The notes beneath the pieces were generated by a model. It saw nothing but the letters and a program-made list of their open reading frames with translations, searched no databases and had not been told where the DNA came from. From positions 124,001 through 188,000 of the forward strand of contig NZ_CABVHQ010000002.1 in assembly GCF_902497895.1 (NCBI RefSeq): a DNA stretch of 64,000 nt, written 5' to 3'. This stretch comes from Pseudomonas fluorescens (GTDB lineage: Bacteria > Pseudomonadota > Gammaproteobacteria > Pseudomonadales > Pseudomonadaceae). A program made the position numbers and the translations under genes. Positions 40,720 to 49,091 of this stretch are shown here, piece by piece (position 1 is the stretch's first letter; each line of letters begins with the position of its first letter).

Positions 40720-41619
40720 TCAAACCTGGTAGACCGGGACCCGGTTACACCAGCGATCCTTGTATTCGCGATCGGCACGACCGAATGAGTAACGCAACGG
40801 CTTGCCGATTGCACGGGCCTGTTCCCACGCTGCCTGGGTATTGACGAAACTGAGCACGCTACCGGGGCTGAACTCACGGTTCTGTGGGTCCACGCCGCCG
40901 TTGATGTACTCCAGACTGATCCATTTCGGTGACTCCACCCTGTATAGAATCTGGATGGCTACCGGTGCATCGTTCAGGTAGATCAGCGAGCCGGTCATGA
41001 ATTCACGCAACTGCGTGAATACCTCGGTCAGAAGCGTCTTGCCCGGCGCCTCGAAATTCCAGCGCCGCTGGAACAGGTCAGCATAGATGCTCGCCTGCTC
41101 GCTGGCGGTCAACTCCAGCATCGGCCTGATGGCACCGCCCGCCTCTTCCAGCAAACGCTGCTCGCGACGCTGGTTGTAGCGAAACTTCTTGCTGTAGTCC
41201 TCCGGCAGACGCGCCAACGCCAGGCCTTCCGGCTGCTCGGCAAGATTGGTGACAGTCTGGGCGTTGAGCTCGGAAACATAGCGCATGCGATGGCGCACGC
41301 GAATCCGCGCATCCTCGGCAACTGGCAGAATGATTTCGGCATTACCGAGGTCGAACAGGCCGCGCTTGCCTTCACGCTTGAGTACATCCTTGGACAAGGC
41401 CAGATAACGGCCCCAGGTCGGGATGGCGGCACGCAGATCACCGGCGACGAACCAGCCCAGATAGCGCACCGGAATACCCGCCAACCCGGCGAGGCGTTCG
41501 ACCACATCGGGATGGCTCGCAACACTGCCACCAAATTCATGCCAGGCCTTGGCATAGGCAGTGGCATCAATAGGTGTCCAACCGTTCTCTCGCCAGGTTC
41601 GCAGATAACTCAGAATCAA
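40720..41619 (-). CDS. mig-14: Mig-14 family protein (antimicrobial peptide tolerance)
   Basis: A 299-residue protein matching the Mig-14 family, which has a GNAT-like fold (RYNQRREQRLLEEAGG, APVAIQILYRVESPKWISLEYINGGVD). In Salmonella and Pseudomonas it is linked to resistance to cationic peptides; its reaction is unknown. Its start overlaps the msbA stop by four bases, so it is coupled to the LPS flippase. Confidence 0.88.
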   Translation of the reverse strand: MILSYLRTWRENGWTPIDATAYAKAWHEFGGSVASHPDVVERLAGLAGIPVRYLGWFVAGDLRAAIPTWGRYLALSKDVLKREGKRGLFDLGNAEIILPVAEDARIRVRHRMRYVSELNAQTVTNLAEQPEGLALARLPEDYSKKFRYNQRREQRLLEEAGGAIRPMLELTASEQASIYADLFQRRWNFEAPGKTLLTEVFTQLREFMTGSLIYLNDAPVAIQILYRVESPKWISLEYINGGVDPQNREFSPGSVLSFVNTQAAWEQARAIGKPLRYSFGRADREYKDRWCNRVPVYQV

Positions 41620-43406
41620 ACGTGAGACTCCGTCATAGCCTCATCGGTACTTTCGATGAAATCCTTTTCGTGCAGGCGTGCGTAGTGACCATTGAGCGCC
41701 AGCAGTTCGGCATGAGTACCGCGCTCGACGATCTGCCCCTGATCCATCAGCAGGATCAGATCGGCCTTCTCGATGGTCGTCAACCGGTGGGCGATGACCA
41801 GCGTGGTACGGCCTTTCATCACCTGGTCCAGGGCTGACTGGATGTGCCGCTCGGACTCGGTGTCCAGTGCCGAAGTGGCTTCATCGAGGATCAACAGCGG
41901 TGCGTTTTTGAGCAGTGCCCGGGCAATCGCCAGACGCTGGCGCTGGCCGCCGGACAACAACACGCCGTTCTCACCCACCAATGTGTCGTAACCCTGCGGC
42001 ATTTGTTCGATGAACTCCGCGGCGTAGGCATCTTCAGCCGCCTTGCGGACATCTTCCATCGGCGCACCGGCCAGATCGCCATAGGCGATATTATTGGTGA
42101 CGCTGTCGTTGAACAGCGTCACTTGCTGGGTCACCAGGGCGATATGCCGACGCAGGTTGATCAGCTTGTATTCCTCGACATCGAGCCCATCGAGGAGGAT
42201 CTGGCCCTGGTCATGGTGATAGAAACGCGGAATCAGGTTGGCCAGGGTCGACTTGCCGCTGCCCGAGCGGCCAACCAGGGCGACCATCTGCCCGGCCTCG
42301 GCGGTGAACGAAATATCGTTGAGCACGACTTTTTCCGTGCCCGGGTACTGGAAGCTCAGGTTGCGCACTTCCAGACGCCCGCTGACTTGCTCGAGCTCCT
42401 TGGTGCCCTTATCGACTTCCGGTTCCTCATCCAGCTGTTCGAAAATGCTCTCGGCACCTGCCAGGCCCTTCTGAATCGTGGCGCTGACCTCGGACAACTG
42501 GCGGATCGGTTTCGGCAGCAGGCCGGCCGCAGTGATGTAGGCGATCAATTCACCGGCAGAGGCATCGCCGCGAAGATACAGGACCAGATACATCAGCACG
42601 GCCATGCCGACGTAGATCACCAATTGCAGGACCGGAGTGTAGATCGCCTGGGTGCGGGTCATGCCGAGGCTGCGGTTCATGTTATCGGCGCTGGCCGCAT
42701 GGAAACGTTGTGTCTCGTAAGGCTCGCCGCCGAAGCTGCGCACCACGCGGTAGCCCTGAATGGTCTCCGAGGCCACATGGGTCACGTCGCCCATTGCCAC
42801 CTGGATTTTTTTGCTTTGCTTGCGAAATTTCTTGCTGGCACTGCTCACCAGTATCGCAATCACCGGCAGGATCGCCAGCAGCACCAGGGTCATCTTCCAG
42901 TTGCTGTACAACAGGTAACCGAACAGAAAGACTACCGTCAGTCCTTCGCGGATGACCACCTTGATCGCATCGGTCGCGGCTCCCGTGACCATGGTCACGT
43001 TATAGGTGATCCGGGAAATCAGGTGACCGGAATTGTGATTGTCGAAATAGCGGTTAGGCAGGGTCAGCAAGTTGTCGAACAAGGCGCAACGCAGGTCGTG
43101 AACCACGCCGCGGGCGACCTTGGCCAGGTAATAGTTGCCGAGAAATGAGCCTATGCCTTGGTAGACCGCGATGAGCACAATCAACAACGGCACGCCGAGT
43201 ACCAGGGAAACCCCCAGGAAACGGGCATCCGATGGTTTCTGCAGCGCATCGAGAAAATGCTTGAGCATGTCCGCCAGCATTGGCTGGCTGGAAGCGAACA
43301 GCACGAAGCCAACAATACTGATGGCAAACGCGCCCCAGTACGGGATGACATATTTCAGCAGTCGCATGTAGATTTTCATGCTGGACTGCTGGGAGGGAGT
43401 AGCCAT
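41616..43406 (-). CDS. msbA: MsbA, lipid A / core LPS ABC flippase
   Basis: MsbA flips lipid A-core across the inner membrane. The 596-residue half-transporter has six membrane segments in the first 330 residues and an ATPase domain with GRSGSGKS near residue 380, LSGGQ and LLILDEATSALD. GAGG precedes the ATG. It heads the msbA-mig-14-dnpA-hldE run, with the msbA/mig-14 overlap tying them together. Confidence 0.97.
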   Translation of the reverse strand: MATPSQQSSMKIYMRLLKYVIPYWGAFAISIVGFVLFASSQPMLADMLKHFLDALQKPSDARFLGVSLVLGVPLLIVLIAVYQGIGSFLGNYYLAKVARGVVHDLRCALFDNLLTLPNRYFDNHNSGHLISRITYNVTMVTGAATDAIKVVIREGLTVVFLFGYLLYSNWKMTLVLLAILPVIAILVSSASKKFRKQSKKIQVAMGDVTHVASETIQGYRVVRSFGGEPYETQRFHAASADNMNRSLGMTRTQAIYTPVLQLVIYVGMAVLMYLVLYLRGDASAGELIAYITAAGLLPKPIRQLSEVSATIQKGLAGAESIFEQLDEEPEVDKGTKELEQVSGRLEVRNLSFQYPGTEKVVLNDISFTAEAGQMVALVGRSGSGKSTLANLIPRFYHHDQGQILLDGLDVEEYKLINLRRHIALVTQQVTLFNDSVTNNIAYGDLAGAPMEDVRKAAEDAYAAEFIEQMPQGYDTLVGENGVLLSGGQRQRLAIARALLKNAPLLILDEATSALDTESERHIQSALDQVMKGRTTLVIAHRLTTIEKADLILLMDQGQIVERGTHAELLALNGHYARLHEKDFIESTDEAMTESHV

Positions 43407-43618
43407 ATGGCGAGCCTCGTACGATTGAAAAAAGAGACAGGACGCGGATTGTAGCAGCGAACGAATTACAACATGGGCTAAGTCAGGGAGAGGTTCTGGA
43501 AAAGGACAGCCAAGGTCCGGCGGTTACCCGTAAACAACGAGTAAAATGAAACATAATGACCAACACTATATTGCAGGCTGGATATCCGAAACATTCACTG
43601 ATATCCAGCCTCATTCAT

Positions 43619-44827
43619 TTATATAGGCTGTTTTGAAACGCCAGCCCGGGTATCGCGCACTTGCAAGCGTCTCTTGCTTTCGCGGCTGGCCAGAACGGCG
43701 CTCAAACCGATCGGCAACCAGGTGATCAGCCAATCGGCATTAGGCTTGAGCCAAAGACCGATCCCGTCCGTCAACAACGATACGCTGGCGAATACCCACA
43801 AGGCCAATAGCGCCTGGCCCAACGGTACATCCCGACAAGACCAGCCACGCCAGCCGACCATGCCCCACAGCAACACGAACAGCAATAAGCCTGGTATACC
43901 AAAGCGCACGCCTACATCCAGAAACAGGTTGTGGGGATGCTTGAACGGCACGCCGCCTTCCGCAAGGTGAATCAGGTATTGATTGAATCCGACACCCAGT
44001 GTCCAGTGCTCCAGAATCAGCTGCGCGCCGCCTCTCCAGAGTTCGGGTCGGTATGAAACGCCGCGCTGGAGCAGAATCTCAGGCTCCAGCAACGCGATAC
44101 AGCCGACACCTGCCAGCAACAGGAGAATGAAATATCCACATTTACGCGACTTCAAAGCTATTGCCATGACGAGCAGTGTCGCGGCCAGACCCATCCAGAC
44201 CCCACGTGTCTGGCTAAACCCGAGAAACAACACATAGCCCAGCGCGGGCAGCAACAGCAGTAACGCAACCCAGGGTTTTACTCGCGTGGTCTTGAGCATG
44301 AACACACCGAGCAAGGCCAGGGCGCCCACGGCATGCGCAGCCATGATGATCGAGTTCCATACACCGATCGCGATGACTCGACTCTCAAGGGGCTGACCTT
44401 TCAGAAAATAATAATCGAGCCATGAGACACCGGCCAGAATGCCGCCAAATACGGAGGCGTACAGCAGCAGTTTCTCAAGGCTGATCACGGCATGCTGCGC
44501 GACCAGAACGATCCCCACCAGCGTGAGCCCCACGTAGAAAGGAACTTTGCTTTTACTGACCGGGTCAATCCCGCCCTGCATCAGCAGCACGAACAATGTC
44601 CACGCGGCAAACAGCCCGAACAAGAAAAACTCAGGCTGCTTCAATAACAAGCGAACATTGCGCTCAAACAACGCCAACAAGGCCGGCAACCAGAGAAAGA
44701 CAATGATTAGCTGGTGGTACAACTTGGGGGTCGGCAGCAGCCAGGCCCCACACAGGAACACCACCATGCCTATAACAGCCCAGGAAGAAAGCACTCTACG
44801 AAGTATCATGTTTTCAGGACTTGTCAT
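43619..44827 (-). CDS. waaL: WaaL-type O-antigen ligase
   Basis: A protein of about 402 residues with roughly 11 membrane segments and a Wzy_C/O-antigen ligase domain. The periplasmic loop sequence QTRGVWMGLAATLLVM and LGVGFNQYLIHLAEGGVPFKHPHNLFLDVGVRFG are typical of WaaL. It joins O-antigen to lipid A-core at the periplasmic face. The start is either ATG 44827 or ATG 44809; both are inside or next to the end of the upstream gene. This stretch looks less GC-rich than its surroundings. Confidence 0.88.
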   Translation of the reverse strand: MTSPENMILRRVLSSWAVIGMVVFLCGAWLLPTPKLYHQLIIVFLWLPALLALFERNVRLLLKQPEFFLFGLFAAWTLFVLLMQGGIDPVSKSKVPFYVGLTLVGIVLVAQHAVISLEKLLLYASVFGGILAGVSWLDYYFLKGQPLESRVIAIGVWNSIIMAAHAVGALALLGVFMLKTTRVKPWVALLLLLPALGYVLFLGFSQTRGVWMGLAATLLVMAIALKSRKCGYFILLLLAGVGCIALLEPEILLQRGVSYRPELWRGGAQLILEHWTLGVGFNQYLIHLAEGGVPFKHPHNLFLDVGVRFGIPGLLLFVLLWGMVGWRGWSCRDVPLGQALLALWVFASVSLLTDGIGLWLKPNADWLITWLPIGLSAVLASRESKRRLQVRDTRAGVSKQPI

Positions 44828-45932
44828 GCACTGCACTCAGCATTCGATTCGCGACTCTCTTGAGTTGATCGGCATCGGCTTCTTTCCAGCCGCCTTGAAC
44901 GCAGTATTCATGGGTCATGTAATGCAAAAAGCTGCGACGAATACGCTCGTCAAGTTTCCAGTCAGGGAAAGCCTTTGCCAGTCCAATCAACTCATCGGAT
45001 GAGTCCGCATGCACCACCAGCCCATCAATATTGAAGAAGGCCTGGCCCATGGTTAAAACCGGCTTGCCCAGCAACAGACTCTCCAGCCCCACGGTCGAGT
45101 TCAAGGTAATCACAAACTGACTGGACTCGATAAGCTGCTGAGTGGCATTGCCGTTGGCAAATAGCAAGCGCTCATGGGTTCGGGCATGCAATTCAGGGTA
45201 GGTTTCGCGACTCGACGGATGCTCTTTGAACACCACCGTCATGCCGGTTTCTCGAGCCAGGCGCTCACCCTGCACAAACATTTCGCGCATATTTCTCACC
45301 CACGGCGAGAAAAGCCGAACCTGGGTATCGCGATCATCCTGAAACGGGATGAATACGAACTGCTCGGGCAAGACAATCGGTGCAGGACCACTGGTACGGG
45401 GCTTTCGCGGAATCAGTGTGCGCGGGGTCTGATCCTCGCCTATCGGTGCGGGATGGTTGAGATAAAAATCGGCATCACGCGGAACGGAGTTGCGATAGTT
45501 GACACCCTTGCTATCTACAGTCGTGGTATCAGGCAACAGGCCGTTTTCGAAAAAGAAGGTTTTGCAACCGGGTGGCAGCAACGCCAATAGCAACTGGCTG
45601 TAACGATGCGCTCCATTCCAGACCACCAGCGCATCAGGTCGCTCCTGATCAAGCAAAGCCTGTGCTCTAAGCGCTACCCAGGTTAATTCCAGGCGCAACA
45701 ACAGACGATAGAATCCACCCCTGGATTTGTTCTTGACCCGCCGCTCCTCGCACTTCTCCTCAATCAGGCCAGCCCAGTCGATACGACCGAGTACGCTGCC
45801 GATCCGCCAGGGCCGGGGCCATGGCATTTGCTGCGGGGTAACGACATGGCCCTGCAACTCGGTCTCATTGATCAGACGATTGAAATAAAGGCCTTGGTGC
45901 TTGGCCATGGAAATAAACAGCATTTTCGTCAT
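44814..45932 (-). CDS. KpsS/LipB-like capsular polysaccharide protein (GT-B type)
   Basis: A 372-residue protein resembling the Capsule_synth family (KpsS/LipB), members of which transfer Kdo to the lipid end of capsules. Visible pieces are ENGLLPDTTTVDSKGVNYRN near 125, VVFKEHPSSRETYPE and NSTVGLESLLLGKPVLTMG near 280. No other capsule genes accompany it. It overlaps waaL, so a role in core or O-antigen assembly is plausible, but the acceptor is unknown. ATG 45932 is chosen over 45968, whose extra residues are outside the family. Confidence 0.75.
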   Translation of the reverse strand: MTKMLFISMAKHQGLYFNRLINETELQGHVVTPQQMPWPRPWRIGSVLGRIDWAGLIEEKCEERRVKNKSRGGFYRLLLRLELTWVALRAQALLDQERPDALVVWNGAHRYSQLLLALLPPGCKTFFFENGLLPDTTTVDSKGVNYRNSVPRDADFYLNHPAPIGEDQTPRTLIPRKPRTSGPAPIVLPEQFVFIPFQDDRDTQVRLFSPWVRNMREMFVQGERLARETGMTVVFKEHPSSRETYPELHARTHERLLFANGNATQQLIESSQFVITLNSTVGLESLLLGKPVLTMGQAFFNIDGLVVHADSSDELIGLAKAFPDWKLDERIRRSFLHYMTHEYCVQGGWKEADADQLKRVANRMLSAVHDKS

Positions 45933-46233
45933 TGCTTGTCCAAAAAATATGCTGCATCCATCCGACAAGGCGCTGCTTGACCAGTCCGACGAACCCGGTA
46001 GATTTCAACGATCGGTAGTGACGCGCAAGGTGCACCGAAGAGTGAAGCCTTGAAGTAGAAATTCAGCGCTACGGGTAATCGCCTGACGGACAAAACCGCT
46101 CCGGGAACCGCGCAATACAGGTGAATCCGGCATGAAAAAACTGACTGATTGTAGCATAGCGGTTTTTCGCCGTACCCCGCTGCGGTAACATAGTCGGCTG
46201 CCCATCCCCTCAGGCACAGCCTCTGGAGCCGTG
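45933..46233. other. 301-base gap, no gene seen
   Basis: A divergent intergenic region between the KpsS-like gene (minus) and the kinase-like gene (plus), so it should hold two promoters. It is AT-richer than its surroundings near 46140-46200. A minus-strand open frame of 70 codons (46005-46217) has no family features or ribosome site and I do not support it. Confidence 0.6.
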
Positions 46234-46866
46234 ATGCAAACGCTAGACCATGCCCGTTACCTGCACATGCGTGAGGGCGCCGAGGTTCTCGAAGCTGATG
46301 CCAAGGGAGATAAAGTGCTACGTCTGGCTGATGGCTCGATGCTCAAGCTGTTTCGGCGCAAGCGGTTGCTCACGTCCGCCCTCTGGGCGCCCTACGCCCG
46401 GCGCTTTGCTGACAATTGCACGGTTCTGCGCGAACGAAAAATCGAATGCCCACAGGTCCGCCAGCTCTATCGCATCCCCAGCATTGCACGAGACGCAGTG
46501 CACTACGATCCGCTACCGGGACACACCTTGCGCCAATTGCTGGGGGCGAACGCCGGTGATGACCTTCGCGCGCAACTGGGTGAGTTCATTGCGCGCCTGC
46601 ACGAAGCAGGCATCTACTTTCGCTCCGCACATTTGGGCAACGTGGTGCTGACTCCGGAAAAAAACCTGGGCCTGATCGATATCGCCGACCTGCGGACCTA
46701 CCGCTGCCCGTTGCGCAAGTCTCTGCGACTGCGCAACTTCAAGCACATGCTGCGTTATCGGGAAGATCGCGCCTGGCTGCTCGCGAACGAACAATTCCTC
46801 GAGCATTACCTGGCCAGCCAGCGCACCTGCAATGCACAGGAACTGACCCTGGCACTGCAGGCCTGA
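46234..46866 (+). CDS. Kinase-fold protein (toluene tolerance/Ttg8-like, PA4998 type)
   Basis: A 210-residue protein of the lipopolysaccharide-kinase-like superfamily. The lysine K38 is in DGSMLKLFRRKR and the DFG-position aspartate in LIDIADLRTY (about 149). The catalytic loop reads YFRSAHLGNVVL, so the usual HxD aspartate is missing. GGAG precedes ATG 46234 at good spacing; GTG 46231 is too close. The only plus-strand gene in the core locus. Pseudomonas records call it a toluene tolerance protein, which is not evidence of function. Confidence 0.8.
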   Translation: MQTLDHARYLHMREGAEVLEADAKGDKVLRLADGSMLKLFRRKRLLTSALWAPYARRFADNCTVLRERKIECPQVRQLYRIPSIARDAVHYDPLPGHTLRQLLGANAGDDLRAQLGEFIARLHEAGIYFRSAHLGNVVLTPEKNLGLIDIADLRTYRCPLRKSLRLRNFKHMLRYREDRAWLLANEQFLEHYLASQRTCNAQELTLALQA

Positions 46867-46884
46867 GCCCGGCAGCTCACAGAT

Positions 46885-48189
46885 TCAGCCCACCGCGGGC
46901 AGCTTGAATGTCTCGAAATCCCGTGTCACGTCGTCGCCATGCAGCAAAGCTTCCAACAACTGCACGGTTTTGGCGAGGCCCTGCGCGCCGTACACCAAGT
47001 GGTACTCGGCAAAGCGCCGTGCCTGGGCGACATGCCCGGCGTAATCCTGCTCGACAGCCTGCAGTTGCCGGGAAAACTCGTCGCCATTGCTGACCTGAGG
47101 GCCGAAAAACAGGGCGTGGGAAAAGATGTCCTGATCGTTGCCCGCATTCACATACACCACGGGACGCCCCGCAAGCCCGGCCTCGATACCCGCATTGGAC
47201 ATGATGTTGACCACCACACTGACCTGCGCCAATGCCTGCGCCAGGGAGCATTGCGCATCAAGAAGCCCGACGTTCTGCAGCTGCGCCGAAGCCGTTGTCC
47301 AGAATGCGGCTCGACTGCGCGGGTGGCGCTTGAATAGCATCCGATAGCCTGGATGCTGCGCCGCCCAGTCGCGTAGCAATTGATAGGTGTGCTGATAACC
47401 GGATTCTTTTTCCTTATCCGGCCCCACGCCCAGGATCAGCAAGGTCCTGATGGCCGGATCCGCGACCGGCAGATCATAGGTTTCATCAGCCAGATAGGAA
47501 CCCAGCAACACCACCGTCGACTCGCCGAACCGCAGCGGTCGCGTCCGCAAGGCATCCAGTGAACTGTGACCGAACACTCCATAATAGTCGTAGTCGTTCA
47601 TCGCCAACCGCCGCGACGACTCCAACGTCGTGGCATGGGCCAGATGCAGCAGCCGAGCGCCCCGCGCAGCCAGCGCCAGGCGCAGGAAAGGCGCATGGAG
47701 ACTGCCATTGCGCTCGTTGATCAGGACTTTGGGAGCGTGGGTCGTCACCAGCCACTGAGCATGCGCCGCATAGACCAGGTATCGCAGCGGCACGGGTTGC
47801 GGCGGCGCAAGCAGCATGCGCCTGGCGCAAGAGTGCTGCGGCGACCGCAAGGCAGCCTCGACCAAATGGTGTCCGCGTCGCCGCAAGGCATCTATCAGAA
47901 TGTTCTTGCGTTGCAAGGCCATGGATTTCGGCGCCGAATGCAACAAAAGCACATCGCAGGGCTCAACGACGACGGAGTCACTCAGACTGAGTTTCGCGCG
48001 CACGCCTGACGCGACATCAACCAACACATCACGAGCGAAGCGTAACAGGCTGGCGAACCGGCCGTGACGCTCGCGCAGGATCTTCCAGCGATAGCGGTCC
48101 AGCTCGCGCGCCTTCTGCGCCCAGCTATTCCTGGCCTGGAACTCGCCCTCACCGGACGATGGCGTGGTCACGGGTTCCGGGCCGCTCAT
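46885..48189 (-). CDS. GT-B-like glycosyltransferase, capsule-type family
   Basis: A 434-residue soluble protein. The C-terminal half has FKRHPRSRAAFW and NIMSNAGIEAGLAGRPVVYVN, closely like the corresponding HP and GLESLLLGKPV segments of the KpsS-like protein at 44814, so both appear to belong to one superfamily. Donor and acceptor are unknown. ATG 48189 overlaps the GT2 stop as ATGA, which sets the start; the longer frame (48246) runs back into the GT2 gene. Last gene of the carbamoyltransferase-GT2 transcript. Confidence 0.75.
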   Translation of the reverse strand: MSGPEPVTTPSSGEGEFQARNSWAQKARELDRYRWKILRERHGRFASLLRFARDVLVDVASGVRAKLSLSDSVVVEPCDVLLLHSAPKSMALQRKNILIDALRRRGHHLVEAALRSPQHSCARRMLLAPPQPVPLRYLVYAAHAQWLVTTHAPKVLINERNGSLHAPFLRLALAARGARLLHLAHATTLESSRRLAMNDYDYYGVFGHSSLDALRTRPLRFGESTVVLLGSYLADETYDLPVADPAIRTLLILGVGPDKEKESGYQHTYQLLRDWAAQHPGYRMLFKRHPRSRAAFWTTASAQLQNVGLLDAQCSLAQALAQVSVVVNIMSNAGIEAGLAGRPVVYVNAGNDQDIFSHALFFGPQVSNGDEFSRQLQAVEQDYAGHVAQARRFAEYHLVYGAQGLAKTVQLLEALLHGDDVTRDFETFKLPAVG

Positions 48190-49091
48190 TTGAATATCAG
48201 CCGTATCGCCTTGCGGGTATAGGACCAGCGTGTGAACGTGCGCCAATCAGTGCGCAACGCCTGGAGATAGAATTTCCTGGCCAGTTGATACTCGCCCGCG
48301 CTGTAGCAGTCGCGAAACAACGACAGGCAGCGTTGCGCCAGAAACGCCTGACGCAAGTCATGTAACGCTTCGGGCATACGCTCGCGGGAAAAAACCTCAT
48401 CGACCATCTCCGCGCCCGCCGCGAGGCTTTGGGTCAGGTCATGTCGCATGCTGTCGGCATGTTTGTAGATCAGCGCCAGAGGCTGATCGAGAACGCTGCA
48501 GGGAAAGCGCGCCAATACTTGAGCAAACACAGGAATATCTTCGACATTGCGCAAATGCACAGGATAGTTGCCTGGCGCGAAGACATCGCGATGCATCGCG
48601 CAGGCACCGTTGGAAATCGATACCGTTTTGTCCAGCAAGTAGCCGCGCACCCGCTGTCGCGCAGTGGCGGGCAACGGCTTTACCGTATGCAGGCTGCGCT
48701 TGCCGTCGGCGAACACCGACCAGTGACCACCAATGATCAGGCGGCTTTCAGGATTGCCGACAATGTGTTGCGTCAGCGCGGCCAGCGCACCCGGAGCCAT
48801 CTCGTCATCCGCGTCGAGGAAGATCAGGTACTGCCCTTTGGCCTCCTCAATCCCGCGATTGCGAACCGAAGACAGCCCGCCATTGGGTTTGCGCAACGCG
48901 CGAAAACGTCCAACGTGGTCCGCCTGAAGTTTTTCCAGCACCTGAGGGGTCTCGTCGGTTGAGCCGTCATCAATGACCAACAACTCCGCCCGGGCCTCAT
49001 CCAGCTGCGCCAGCACCGACTCCACCGCACGCGGTAGAGTCCGGGCATAGTTGTAGGCCGGAATAACGACGCTGATCAATGTCTCAGACAA
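48186..49091 (-). CDS. Glycosyltransferase family 2
   Basis: A 301-residue GT-A enzyme beginning SVVIPAYNYARTLPRAVESVL, with the metal-binding DAD at residues 93-95 (IFLDADDEMAPGA) and a helical C-terminus ending WSYTRKAIRLIFK. It probably adds an outer-core sugar; by family it could correspond to the WapR rhamnosyltransferase of P. aeruginosa, but its position next to the carbamoyltransferase differs from what I recall. Start overlaps the carbamoyltransferase end by eight bases. Confidence 0.88.
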   Translation of the reverse strand: MSETLISVVIPAYNYARTLPRAVESVLAQLDEARAELLVIDDGSTDETPQVLEKLQADHVGRFRALRKPNGGLSSVRNRGIEEAKGQYLIFLDADDEMAPGALAALTQHIVGNPESRLIIGGHWSVFADGKRSLHTVKPLPATARQRVRGYLLDKTVSISNGACAMHRDVFAPGNYPVHLRNVEDIPVFAQVLARFPCSVLDQPLALIYKHADSMRHDLTQSLAAGAEMVDEVFSRERMPEALHDLRQAFLAQRCLSLFRDCYSAGEYQLARKFYLQALRTDWRTFTRWSYTRKAIRLIFK

